From contig NZ_JAGVRK010000001.1 in assembly GCF_018283675.1 (NCBI RefSeq), positions 1,488,001 to 1,552,000 of the forward strand: a DNA stretch of 64,000 nt, given 5' to 3'. Origin of the DNA: Metabacillus flavus. GTDB lineage: Bacteria > Bacillota > Bacilli > Bacillales > Bacillaceae. A model generated the notes under the pieces. It had not been told where the DNA came from. It saw nothing but the letters and a program-made list of their open reading frames with translations, and did not search any database. Positions 42,512 through 51,500 of the stretch are shown piece after piece. Every line of letters starts with the position of its first letter. Position 1 is the first letter of the stretch. The position numbers were made by a program, and so were the translations under genes.

Positions 42512-43075
42512 GTGTCGGATAAGTCAGCCCCAAAAAAGAAAAAAAGTCCTGTGCTGGAGTGGATTATTGCCATTGCAGTTGCCGTGCTGCTTGCGGTAAG
42601 TATCCGAATCTTTATTTTCGAGCCCTACGTGGTAGATGGAGATTCCATGGATCCTACACTGAAAAATACTGAAAAGCTTTTCGTAAACAAGGCGATTCAT
42701 TACATTGGAAAGTTTGACAGAGGAGACATCGTCATTATCAATGGAAAAGAAAATAAAGAGCACTATGTAAAAAGAATAATTGGGCTTCCAGGGGACACTG
42801 TTGAAGTGAAAAATGATGTTCTGTATGTGAATGGGAAAGAAGTAAAAGAGCCTTACTTAAACTCAAATCGTAAAGCTGCCCAGGCTTCAGGCCTTCAGCT
42901 CACCAACGATTTCCAGGAAGTAAAGGTCCCCGATGAAAAATATTTTGTTATGGGTGACAACCGTCTGGTCAGCATGGACAGCAGGACAGGTCTTGGCTTA
43001 ATTGAAGCGGATCGAGTCATTGGAAAATCAGAGTTTGTCATGCTTCCTTTTAATAAAATTCGCGCAACAAATTAA
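42512..43075 (+). CDS. Type I signal peptidase (SipS/SipT class)
   Basis: 187 residues from a GTG with GAGGAGG upstream. A single N-terminal membrane anchor (about 14-35) precedes the catalytic domain. The nucleophile Ser is near residue 45 in DGDSMDPTL and the general base Lys near 87 in YVKRIIGLPGD; box E reads MGDNRLVSMDSR. It cleaves Sec and Tat signal peptides at the outer face of the membrane. Followed two genes later by ykpA, as for sipT in B. subtilis. Confidence 0.95.
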   Translation: MSDKSAPKKKKSPVLEWIIAIAVAVLLAVSIRIFIFEPYVVDGDSMDPTLKNTEKLFVNKAIHYIGKFDRGDIVIINGKENKEHYVKRIIGLPGDTVEVKNDVLYVNGKEVKEPYLNSNRKAAQASGLQLTNDFQEVKVPDEKYFVMGDNRLVSMDSRTGLGLIEADRVIGKSEFVMLPFNKIRATN

Positions 43076-43085
43076 TAAAAGCAAG

Positions 43086-43118
43086 ACAGCTGGCCGTTTA
43101 CGGACCGGCTGTTTTTTT
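43086..43118 (+). terminator. Terminator of signal peptidase gene
   Basis: ACAGCTGGCCG pairs with CGGACCGGCTGT around TTTA (one bulge), followed by T7. Confidence 0.88.
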
Positions 43119-43227
43119 GTTTGGCGGCTTTAAAGGCTTTCAAGGAAGATCCTGGACAGTATTTTTTTATGTAACATTTATTACAGCACATCCGTCTGTT
43201 TACATAAATAGGAAGTGAGGCGATTTG

Positions 43228-44099
43228 ATGAAAAAGGCGGCAGCTGCATTGATATTTTGTATGCTCTTACTGACTGGCTGTTTAGGGGGGAGAGTGAATC
43301 AAAAAAAGAAAGCAGTGATACAGCATCCCAAAGCTCTGCCGAAAGCGGAGGGAAAGCAGAAACGGAACAGGCGGCAAGTGATAATAAGGAGCAGGCTCTC
43401 CAGACGCCTTCGAACAGGAAAATCATTTACACAGCCGATATGGTTATCGAAGTGAAAGATTTTGATAAAGCCTATCAGAACATTCAGCATGAGGCTCAAT
43501 CCGCTGGGGGATATGTGGTCAGTACAAGCTCCAATGTGAGCGGAGAAGAAAGCGGGCTGAATGAGGGGACGATGACCCTCCGTATTCCACAGGATAAATT
43601 CAGCGGGTTTTTAAGTTCTATGGAAAAGGGAGCATATAAGATTGTCCAAAAAAATATATCGGGCCAGGATGTAACAGAGGAATTTGTGGATTTAGAATCA
43701 CGGCTTAAAGCAAAAGAAGCGGTCGAGGCACGTTTGCTGGAATTTATGAAGAAGGCGGAAAAAACAGGTGATCTCTTAGCCATTTCAAAGGATCTTTCAG
43801 CGGTTCAGCAAGAAATCGAACAGCTGAAAGGGAGAATGAAATATTTGCAGAACCAAACGGATCTATCAACCATAACCATTCAGCTGAGTGAAACCAAAGT
43901 CGTCGTTCCAGGAGTGAAAAATCAGGATTTAAATACGTGGGAGAAGACTCAAAAGCAATTTATGAACAGCGTGAATGCACTTCTTTATGCAGGTTCTGCA
44001 CTCATTATATTTTTCGCGGGTAATTTGCTGGTATGGATTCTTTTACTTGCAGCGGGGTGGGCCGCGTATTACTTTTGGAGAAAGAGGCGTTCAGATTGA
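43228..44099 (+). pseudogene. DUF4349-type lipoprotein gene, frameshifted at a G6 tract
   Basis: The ATG at 43228 with GTGAGG upstream begins a lipoprotein signal peptide with lipobox LLTGC. After Leu-Gly-Gly, at six G residues (43285-43290), the frame is lost. One extra G would join it to ESESKKESSDTASQ and the 265-residue remainder. That part has a Ser/Gln-rich linker, a DUF4349 domain (RKIIYTADMVIEVKDFDKAY, DLESRLKAKEAVEARL, a coiled coil) and a C-terminal membrane helix followed by RKRRSD. A full protein would be about 290 residues. The shift could be mutation, sequencing error or phase variation. Confidence 0.8.
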
Positions 44100-44185
44100 A
44101 GGAATAGACCGCTATTCCAATTGTCTACAGCTGCCTGATTCATGCTATAATGTAAAGGATGCTTATTAATTGGAGGATTTAGACT

Positions 44186-45808
44186 ATGATTACCGTAAAT
44201 AATGTCGGTTTGCGCTATGGTGACCGCAAACTGTTTGAAGATGTTAACATAAAATTTACCCCAGGCAACTGCTACGGCCTTATTGGAGCGAACGGAGCCG
44301 GAAAATCGACGTTTCTTAAAATTCTTTCCGGTGAGATTGAAGCTCAAAGCGGAGATGTCCACATGGGCCCGGGCGAACGTCTGGCCGTATTGAAGCAAAA
44401 CCACTTTGAATATGAAGAGCACGAAGTATTAAAGGTTGTCATTATGGGGCATGAACGTCTGTATGCGGTCATGGAAGAAAAAGATGCCATCTACATGAAG
44501 GCAGATTTTTCTGATGAAGACGGTATGAAAGCTGCTGAGCTTGAAGGCGAATTTGCTGAGCTTAACGGGTGGGAAGCTGAGAGTGAAGCAGCCATATTAC
44601 TTAAAGGTCTTGGAATTACAGAAGATCAGCATACAAAAACGATGGCTGAACTGACAGGCGGAGACAAGGTTAAAGTGCTTCTCGCTCAGGCTCTGTTCGG
44701 CAAGCCGGACGTTCTTCTTCTGGATGAGCCTACCAACCACTTGGATCTTAAAGCGATCAACTGGCTTGAAGAGTTCCTTATTAACTTTGAAAACACTGTA
44801 ATCGTCGTATCCCATGACAGACACTTCCTTAATAAGGTTTGTACGCATATTGCAGATTTGGATTTCGGCAAAATTCAGCTTTATGTAGGAAACTATGATT
44901 TCTGGTATGAATCAAGCCAGCTTGCACAGCGTATGGCTTCTGATGCCAATAAGAAAAAAGAAGAAAAAATCAAAGAGCTTCAAGCGTTTGTCGCGCGATT
45001 CAGCGCCAATGCGTCCAAATCAAAACAAGCAACCTCACGTAAGAAATTGCTTGATAAAATTTCTCTTGATGACATTCGTCCTTCTTCAAGGAAGTATCCT
45101 TACGTTCACTTTACGCCTGAGCGTGAAATTGGGAACGATTTGCTTCGCGTTGAGGGCATTTCAAAAACGATCGATGGTGTAAAAGTGCTCGACAATATAA
45201 GTTTTATCATGAATAAAGATGATAAAATTGCATTCACCGGCGCAGATGAAGTAGCGAAAACGACGCTGTTTAAAATTCTGATGGGTGAAATGGAAGCGGA
45301 CAGCGGAACATACAAATGGGGAGTGACAACGTCTCAATCATATTTCCCAAAAGACAACAACGAGTATTTCGATAACAATGATCAAAATCTTGTTGATTGG
45401 CTAAGACAGTACTCCCCAAATGATCAAAGTGAAAGCTTCCTTCGCGGCTTCCTTGGCAGAATGCTGTTTTCAGGAGAAGAAGTACTGAAGAAGTCCAGCG
45501 TTCTATCCGGAGGAGAGAAAGTCCGCTGCATGCTTTCAAAAATGATGCTTAGCGGGTCAAACGTACTGATTATGGATGAACCAACCAACCACTTGGATCT
45601 TGAATCGATTACTGCCTTGAACAACGGCATGATCAACTTTAAAGGCTCCATGCTGTTTGCATCCCATGACCACCAGTTCGTTCAAACGATTGCGAATCGC
45701 ATCATCGAGCTTACACCAAACGGAATGATCGACAAACAAATGACTTATGATGAATTCCTTGAAAACGCAGAGATTCAAAAACAGCTGCAGGAAATGTATG
45801 CATCTTAA
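44186..45808 (+). CDS. ykpA: ABC-F ATPase YkpA
   Basis: 540 residues, the length of B. subtilis YkpA, with TGGAGGA upstream. Two ABC domains are joined by a charged linker. The first Walker A is GANGAGKST and signature LTGGDKVKV; the second Walker A is modified (GADEVAKTT) with signature LSGGEKVR. Both Walker B motifs end LLLDEPTNHLD or IMDEPTNHLD. ABC-F proteins of this type (YbiT-like group) act on ribosomes rather than transporting. The altered second Walker A is as read from the sequence; whether it is typical of the group I cannot confirm. Confidence 0.93.
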   Translation: MITVNNVGLRYGDRKLFEDVNIKFTPGNCYGLIGANGAGKSTFLKILSGEIEAQSGDVHMGPGERLAVLKQNHFEYEEHEVLKVVIMGHERLYAVMEEKDAIYMKADFSDEDGMKAAELEGEFAELNGWEAESEAAILLKGLGITEDQHTKTMAELTGGDKVKVLLAQALFGKPDVLLLDEPTNHLDLKAINWLEEFLINFENTVIVVSHDRHFLNKVCTHIADLDFGKIQLYVGNYDFWYESSQLAQRMASDANKKKEEKIKELQAFVARFSANASKSKQATSRKKLLDKISLDDIRPSSRKYPYVHFTPEREIGNDLLRVEGISKTIDGVKVLDNISFIMNKDDKIAFTGADEVAKTTLFKILMGEMEADSGTYKWGVTTSQSYFPKDNNEYFDNNDQNLVDWLRQYSPNDQSESFLRGFLGRMLFSGEEVLKKSSVLSGGEKVRCMLSKMMLSGSNVLIMDEPTNHLDLESITALNNGMINFKGSMLFASHDHQFVQTIANRIIELTPNGMIDKQMTYDEFLENAEIQKQLQEMYAS

Positions 45809-45817
45809 TAATGAATA

Positions 45818-45853
45818 AAAAAGGAGAAAAGGCTAACGCCCTTTCTCCTTTTT
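45818..45853. terminator. Bidirectional terminator after ykpA
   Basis: AAAAAGGAGAAA-GG and CC-TTTCTCCTTTTT pair around CTAACG, with A and T tracts. Confidence 0.88.
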
Positions 45854-46090
45854 ATTTTTCTCATATAATTCTCGTCCAGTTTTTCCGAAATAGGATACTA
45901 GGATAGATAGAACCGTATAAACGGATACCCAAATCGTAAACGTACTGTTAAAAACCGTCATGGTTAATGCGATTAGTACAACAAGGCTAATTACAGGCAT
46001 AACCCAAATTTTTCTGAAAAACCATGAACCGGCGAGAGACAAAATCATCACCGCAAATGGAAGGATATACAACACGAGTGCAAATTCCAA
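45833..46090 (-). CDS. Small membrane protein of unknown function
   Basis: 85 residues from a TTG at 46090 with AAAGGAG 8 bases upstream; the frame upstream of this is unlikely to be coding. Three hydrophobic segments (LYILPFAVMILSLAGSWFF, then VISLVVLIALTM and VSVYTVLSILVSYF) precede a basic tail. It resembles DUF2651-type small Bacillus membrane proteins, but that is tentative. Confidence 0.65.
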   Translation of the reverse strand: MEFALVLYILPFAVMILSLAGSWFFRKIWVMPVISLVVLIALTMTVFNSTFTIWVSVYTVLSILVSYFGKTGRELYEKNKKEKGR

Positions 46091-46191
46091 CTGAACCGCT
46101 CCTTTCCAGCTCTCTTGATTATAAAAGAAAATGAAAGCACCTGAAAGTTTTTTTCTCTTATAGAAGGGGAACATACGAAGGAGAAAGGATG

Positions 46192-47241
46192 ATGAAAATG
46201 AGCGAAAAGATGAAGGCTGTAGGGCTGCATCACTATTTGCCAATTGAGAAAGATGAGAGCTTAGTAGATGAAACAGTGAATAAACCTACGCCAGGGGAAA
46301 GAGACATACTGGTGAAAATCCGGGCTGTTTCTGTTAATCCAGTTGACACCAAAGTACGCGGACCAAAAGAAGGCGAAGAAGAGGAACTGAAAATATTAGG
46401 CTGGGACGCAGCGGGTGTTGTTGAAGAAACCGGATCTGGAGTGACGATGTTCAAACCGGGTGACGAAGTATACTATGCCGGTTCAATCGCGAGGCAGGGA
46501 ACGAACAGTGAATATCACCTGGTTGATGAGAGAATTGCAGCCCTCAAACCGGATCGTTTAACCTTTGAACAGGCAGCAGCTATGCCTTTAACCGGCCTGA
46601 CAGCTTGGGAAGGCATGTTTGAAAGACTTGGAATCAGTAAAGATGCCAATGAGAATGCATCTAAATCCATTCTTATCATTGGCGCTGCTGGCGGAGTAGG
46701 CTCGATTGCTGTCCAGCTCGCTAAATGGGCCGGTCTGCATGTCATTGGAACGGCATCAAGACCTGAAACTGAAAAATGGGCGAAGGAGCATGGCGCAGAT
46801 GAGACAATCAGCCATTATGAGCCGTTCAAAGAACAGCTTGAAGAAAAAGGATTGGATCAGCCTGACTATATCTTTTGCTTAAACAGTACGGATAAACACT
46901 GGGAAGCGATGATGGAAGCGATCGCGCCGCAAGGGAAGATCTGTTCAATTGTTGAAACGGGCACTCCAATTAATATTAGTTTGCTTCAGCAGAAAAGCGT
47001 CACATTCGTCATGGAGTTTATGTTTACTAAATCCCTTTTCGGAACAAAGGATATGCAGACCCAGCATGAAATCTTGTCCGAATTGGCGAAGCTTTTTGAC
47101 CAGCAAAAATTAACCTCAACCTTAACGGAAACCATCGAGCCCTTTAATGCTGCTAGTTTGAGAAAAGCACATGAGAAGCTCGAGTCGGGAAAAACAATCG
47201 GCAAGATCGTTGTATCGGGGTTTGACTCTCATAAAAAATAA
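46192..47241 (+). CDS. Zinc-type alcohol dehydrogenase/quinone oxidoreductase-like protein
   Basis: 349 residues from the ATG at 46192 with AAGGAG 8 bases upstream. It is a medium-chain dehydrogenase: GroES-like N-terminal domain with SVNPVDTKVRG and WDAAGVVEETG, and a Rossmann domain with IIGAAGGVGSIAVQLAKWAG that binds NADPH. The catalytic zinc ligands Cys and Glu of classical ADH are not evident, so it belongs with the zinc-independent quinone reductases. The physiological substrate is unknown. Confidence 0.88.
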   Translation: MKMSEKMKAVGLHHYLPIEKDESLVDETVNKPTPGERDILVKIRAVSVNPVDTKVRGPKEGEEEELKILGWDAAGVVEETGSGVTMFKPGDEVYYAGSIARQGTNSEYHLVDERIAALKPDRLTFEQAAAMPLTGLTAWEGMFERLGISKDANENASKSILIIGAAGGVGSIAVQLAKWAGLHVIGTASRPETEKWAKEHGADETISHYEPFKEQLEEKGLDQPDYIFCLNSTDKHWEAMMEAIAPQGKICSIVETGTPINISLLQQKSVTFVMEFMFTKSLFGTKDMQTQHEILSELAKLFDQQKLTSTLTETIEPFNAASLRKAHEKLESGKTIGKIVVSGFDSHKK

Positions 47242-47265
47242 CCCTCCGCCAGGAGGGTTATTTTT
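47238..47265. terminator. Bidirectional terminator
   Basis: AATAACCCTCC, GCCA and GGAGGGTTATT form an 11-bp stem with T-run between the dehydrogenase and the convergent opuAC. Confidence 0.92.
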
Positions 47266-48136
47266 CTTCAAACCAGCTGTCAGTAAGCTCGCGGTTTTTC
47301 TCGACCCACTTTTTCGCACCCTGTTCAGGATAATATCCTTCCTCGGATTCAGCAGCATCGTTCACATATTTAATCAGCTCGGACATTTGATCGTCGTTTA
47401 GCTCCCAATTATCCATCCATTTGATGATATCCGGGTGTTCTTTTGCAAAGCCTTTTCTAGTCATGTACTGAATGTTATCCGGTTTTCCGTAAGATCCTTT
47501 TGTATCCTCTAAATACTTAAGATCCAGATCTGAAAAGATCCAGTGCGGACTCCAAAGGGTTACAGCAATCGGCTTTTTGTTTTCGTAAGCCTTTTTAAGC
47601 TCTACAAGCATAGCAGCTTCAGACGATTCAACGATTGTATAATCAAGATCGTAGTCTTTTTTCATCTTATCTGTAAGCTGCATTAAACTTGATCCGGGAT
47701 CAATTCCATATACTTTTCCGGAAAATTGATCCTTATTTTTGTTCAAATCATCAATTGTATTAATATCCTTCATATACGACGGGACGGCAAGGCCGAGCTT
47801 CGTACCTTTATACCATTTATCATGAAGGTCAACGTCGCCTTTATACTTTTCGTAAAAAGGTTTATCAGTAATGGGAAGCCATACGTTCCCCTGGATATCA
47901 ATATCCCCCCGAGCTACTCCTGTCCAGTTGGCAGCTTTATCAAGCTCCATCATTTCAACGTCGTACCCTTTTTCTTCTAAAAGAACCTTCCAAAGATAGG
48001 CAGTTGAGATATTATCAATCCAGTTGATCATCCCGATTTTAATTTTCTTTTTGCTGTCCCCGAGCGGGTTGCTGCAAGAGGCAAGGACGAGGGTAAATAA
48101 TAGGGTAATAATAGCGGCTGCTTTCCATCTTTTCAA
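47258..48136 (-). CDS. opuAC: Glycine betaine-binding lipoprotein (OpuAC)
   Basis: 292 residues from a TTG at 48136, with AGGGAG 9 bases upstream. A lipoprotein signal ends at LVLASC. The substrate-binding fold follows, with NWIDNISTAYLWKVLLEEKGY, GNVWLPI and VTLWSPHWIFSDLDLKYLED. The aromatic residues Trp that cage the trimethylammonium group are visible. It delivers glycine betaine to the OpuAA/OpuAB transporter. It is transcribed away from opuAA-opuAB, with 222 bases between the starts, whereas in B. subtilis it is the third gene of the operon. Confidence 0.92.
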   Translation of the reverse strand: MKRWKAAAIITLLFTLVLASCSNPLGDSKKKIKIGMINWIDNISTAYLWKVLLEEKGYDVEMMELDKAANWTGVARGDIDIQGNVWLPITDKPFYEKYKGDVDLHDKWYKGTKLGLAVPSYMKDINTIDDLNKNKDQFSGKVYGIDPGSSLMQLTDKMKKDYDLDYTIVESSEAAMLVELKKAYENKKPIAVTLWSPHWIFSDLDLKYLEDTKGSYGKPDNIQYMTRKGFAKEHPDIIKWMDNWELNDDQMSELIKYVNDAAESEEGYYPEQGAKKWVEKNRELTDSWFEEK

Positions 48137-48358
48137 TATGTATGTCTCCCTTCACTCTTATGTAGGCTATACTTGTATTCCCTAAACAGTATTGAATAAA
48201 ACGTTTTTTTACAAAAATAATATGTGAATATGTTTACATAGTGATGAAAAGGGTAAATGAAAGATACCCTCATTCATGAACTCATTTCTATTTTTTCCTG
48301 AAAGCATGAATCTTAACAGTCATTCACACAAACAATAGCAGTAGAAAGAGGTGGACGT

Positions 48359-49561
48359 ATGGAAAATGTGAAAATCAAAGCCGAGAACGTTAGCAAAATC
48401 TTCGGTAAGAATCCTCAAAAAGGAATTGAACTCCTGAAAAAAGGAAAGACAAAATCAGAAATTCTAAAAGAAGCTGGTCTGACTGTCGGTGTGAAGGAAG
48501 CGAGCTTTGAAGTACATAGCGGTGAAATATTTGTGATTATGGGGCTTTCCGGAAGCGGGAAATCGACGCTTGTCCGTATGTTTAACAGGCTCATTGATCC
48601 AACCTCAGGATCACTCATGATTGATGGAAAAGACTTAGTGAAAATGAAGAATGAAGAACTGCGGGAAGTCAGAAGAAAAAAGATGAGCATGGTGTTTCAA
48701 AAGTTTGCTTTGTTCCCACATCGCAATGTATTGGAAAACGCCGCGTACGGTTTGGAAGTACAAGGTGTTTCCAAGCAGGAGCGGGAGTCAAAAGCTCAGC
48801 ATTCCCTTGAATTAGTAGGCTTAAAAGGGTATGAGAACAGCTATCCCGGGGAACTTAGCGGAGGAATGCAGCAGCGTGTAGGACTTGCCAGGGCTCTTGC
48901 AAATGATCCGGACATTCTTCTCATGGATGAGGCGTTCAGCGCACTGGATCCTTTAATCAGAAAAGATATGCAGGATGAGCTAATCGAACTTCAGGAAAAG
49001 ATGAAGAAAACGATTATTTTCATCACCCATGATCTTGATGAAGCATTAAGAATTGGAGACCGTATTGCCTTGATGAAGGACGGAGAAATCGTCCAAATCG
49101 GGACACCTGAGGATATCATGACGAATCCTGCTAACGAGTACGTTGAGAGGTTTGTTGAGGACGTAAATTTGGCGAAGGTGCTGACAGCCGAATCTGTTAT
49201 GTCCCGTGCAGAAACTATTCAGGTGGACAGAGGACCTCGTGTAGCCCTTAAAATTATGCGTGATGCCGGTATGTCCAGTATTTATGCCGTGGATAAAAGA
49301 AAATCCTATATGGGTCTCGTAACCGCAGACGATATTTCTCAGGCTGTAAGGCTTGATCAGCCGATTTCATCCTATCTTCATACAAATGTCCCTGTCGTAA
49401 GACTGGATACAACGATTGAAGAGATGTACGAAAAGATAGCAGATACACGGTATCCGCTGCCGGTTCTTGATGAAGACAACCGAATCCGGGGCGTTGTGAA
49501 ACGTGAACGGGTGATTCAGGCTTTGGCCGGGAGAGAGGTGAACACCATTGAACATTCCTAA
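48359..49561 (+). CDS. opuAA: Glycine betaine ABC transporter ATPase (OpuAA)
   Basis: 400 residues from an ATG after AAAGAGGTGG. The ABC domain has Walker A GLSGSGKST, Q-loop MVFQKFALFPH, signature LSGGMQQRVGLARAL and Walker B ILLMDEAFSALD. A pair of CBS domains (about 280-395) at the C-terminus senses ionic strength in this family. It energises compatible-solute uptake during osmotic stress. Overlaps the start of opuAB by 14 bases. Confidence 0.95.
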   Translation: MENVKIKAENVSKIFGKNPQKGIELLKKGKTKSEILKEAGLTVGVKEASFEVHSGEIFVIMGLSGSGKSTLVRMFNRLIDPTSGSLMIDGKDLVKMKNEELREVRRKKMSMVFQKFALFPHRNVLENAAYGLEVQGVSKQERESKAQHSLELVGLKGYENSYPGELSGGMQQRVGLARALANDPDILLMDEAFSALDPLIRKDMQDELIELQEKMKKTIIFITHDLDEALRIGDRIALMKDGEIVQIGTPEDIMTNPANEYVERFVEDVNLAKVLTAESVMSRAETIQVDRGPRVALKIMRDAGMSSIYAVDKRKSYMGLVTADDISQAVRLDQPISSYLHTNVPVVRLDTTIEEMYEKIADTRYPLPVLDEDNRIRGVVKRERVIQALAGREVNTIEHS

Positions 49562-50384
49562 ACTCCCAATTGGTAAGTATGTCGATATGTTCGTGGAATT
49601 CTTAAATGATAAACTGTTAGGATTTTTTACCTGGATCGGCAATATCATCGAAACCTTTAATGATGTGCTCGTAAACTTGATGCTGCTTATACCAGCGGTC
49701 ATTTTTGCAGTCATTGTAGCCGGTCTTGCCTACTGGGTAAGCAGAAAATGGGGTTTAACTATTTTCACCCTTATCGGATTGCTGCTCATCATCAATCTTG
49801 GCTACTGGGAGCAAACGATTGATACGCTTGCGCTTGTTTTGACGGCCGTTATAATATCGATTATTCTTGGAATACCGCTTGGGATTTGGTCTTCACAAAG
49901 TGACAGGGCTTCCGGAATTATATCTCCGGTGCTGGATTTTATGCAAACCATGCCTGCCTTTGTATACTTGATTCCTTCCATCCTTTTCTTCGGAATTGGG
50001 GTTGTTCCGGGAATTATCGCTTCTGTTATTTTCGCTATGCCTCCGACCATTCGTTTGACGAACCTTGGTATCAGACAGGTTCCGGAAGATCTTGTAGAGG
50101 CGGCAAACGCTTTTGGATCGACCACGTCCCAAAAGCTGTTTAAAGTTCAGCTGCCGCTTGCGATGGGAACGATCATGGCAGGTATTAATCAAAGCATCAT
50201 GCTTGCTCTGTCCATGGTTGTTATCGCTTCACTCGTCGGAGCGCCAGGGCTTGGGGTGGAAGTATACAGAGCCGTTCAGCGTATTGAAGTAGGGCTTGGA
50301 TTTGAATCAGGCCTTGCCATCGTCATTCTTGCCATTATCCTAGACCGGATTACACAAAATCTAAAACCTGGAAACAGGAGATAA
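49548..50384 (+). CDS. opuAB: Glycine betaine ABC transporter permease (OpuAB)
   Basis: 278 residues from a TTG with AGAGAGGTGA upstream, inside the end of opuAA. Six or so membrane segments; the EAA loop reads LVEAANAFGSTTSQKLFKVQLP, the contact to the ATPase. No substrate-binding domain is fused to its C-terminus, in agreement with a separate opuAC. A terminator follows directly. Confidence 0.95.
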   Translation: MNIPKLPIGKYVDMFVEFLNDKLLGFFTWIGNIIETFNDVLVNLMLLIPAVIFAVIVAGLAYWVSRKWGLTIFTLIGLLLIINLGYWEQTIDTLALVLTAVIISIILGIPLGIWSSQSDRASGIISPVLDFMQTMPAFVYLIPSILFFGIGVVPGIIASVIFAMPPTIRLTNLGIRQVPEDLVEAANAFGSTTSQKLFKVQLPLAMGTIMAGINQSIMLALSMVVIASLVGAPGLGVEVYRAVQRIEVGLGFESGLAIVILAIILDRITQNLKPGNRR

Positions 50385-50394
50385 AAGAGCAAAG

Positions 50395-50426
50395 AAAGCC
50401 GGCTGCCCTTGGGCAAGCCGGCTTTT
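50395..50426. terminator. Bidirectional terminator
   Basis: AAAGCCGGCT and AGCCGGCTTT pair (with an inner GCCC/GGGC), between convergent opuAB and the cobW-like gene. Confidence 0.92.
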
Positions 50427-50427
50427 C

Positions 50428-51342
50428 CTATTTTGTGATCTCTTCCATTTTGCTGCGAATCCAGCTGTGATCCAAATCCTCGCCAATAAACACGAGCAAT
50501 GGCTTCATTTTAACAGGTTCCTTCATATACATGGGCATTCCGTACGAATACTGCACAGAAAAACAGCCATCGGTATCAGCAAAGGAAACGTAGCCTTTTA
50601 TCCGGTAAATCGTGTCCGGCATGTCTCTTAAAAACTGCTCAAACCCTCCAAGATCTACAGTCCCTGTAAACTTATGCACGTATGTTTTCATATGAAGCTG
50701 TTCATTGATGCCGGACTTTAGCACAGCCCCTTTAGGGGAGGCAGTGAGCTTTCGGATATCCTCTAATTTGACGCGGGCATGGGCAGTCATCAGGACTTTC
50801 CCCTTGGCCTGTATCTCCTGTATCTCCCGGACAACCTCACCCTGCTCCGTTTCGGTCAGCAAGTCGGTCTTATTTAAAAGGACAAGGTCGGCATGCTTGA
50901 TCTGTTCATGGAGCAGTCTTCTTACGGGGATGCTCAGACGATCCTGGTCCTGCCATCTTGAGCCATCCGCAAGAGAGATAATCCCCCTTACTAGAAGCTT
51001 GTCTGCAAAGAGAGGGGATAGACAGGAATCCAATACTTCTACGGGATGAGCCGCACCTGTTGTTTCTATGTAGATTACATCAAGTTCATTTTCTGCCAGC
51101 AGAGCATGCAATTGAGCTTCAAATTGCCCCTGCATTGTACAGCAAACACATCCATTCAACAGCTCTTTTAGAGGGATATCTTCTGAAACCGCACTGCTGT
51201 CGATTGATTCTTTTCCAAGCTCATTCATAACAACAGCCACTTTCCTGCCGGCTGCCTTTTCCTCTTGCAATAGATTTTTGAGGAGAGTTGTTTTTCCGGC
51301 TCCTAAAAATCCGCCTAATATATATATTTCCGTTTGTTCCAT
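50428..51342 (-). CDS. CobW/COG0523 G3E GTPase, putative metallochaperone
   Basis: 304 residues from the ATG at 51342 with GGAG 6 bases upstream. The P-loop GGFLGAGKTT, the metal-binding GCVCCTM (CxCC) near residue 67 and the guanine-specific NKTD are intact. A C-terminal CobW_C domain follows. Such proteins bind zinc, cobalt or other metals and feed metalloenzymes. B. subtilis YciC (ZagA) is a related larger protein under Zur control. I see no clear Zur box in the short upstream region. Confidence 0.88.
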   Translation of the reverse strand: MEQTEIYILGGFLGAGKTTLLKNLLQEEKAAGRKVAVVMNELGKESIDSSAVSEDIPLKELLNGCVCCTMQGQFEAQLHALLAENELDVIYIETTGAAHPVEVLDSCLSPLFADKLLVRGIISLADGSRWQDQDRLSIPVRRLLHEQIKHADLVLLNKTDLLTETEQGEVVREIQEIQAKGKVLMTAHARVKLEDIRKLTASPKGAVLKSGINEQLHMKTYVHKFTGTVDLGGFEQFLRDMPDTIYRIKGYVSFADTDGCFSVQYSYGMPMYMKEPVKMKPLLVFIGEDLDHSWIRSKMEEITK

Positions 51343-51500
51343 GATTTTCTCCATTTCTGATTGTTTCTCTCATCTTACTGAAAGGCCAGGTGCACCGTCA
51401 ATGAAAAAAGGCGGCTGCACCGTTAAAACAGCCGGTCCGAAAAGTATCGTTTTCGATTATAGTAGTAGTAGTAGAATGAATGGATAAGAGAGGAATCTTT

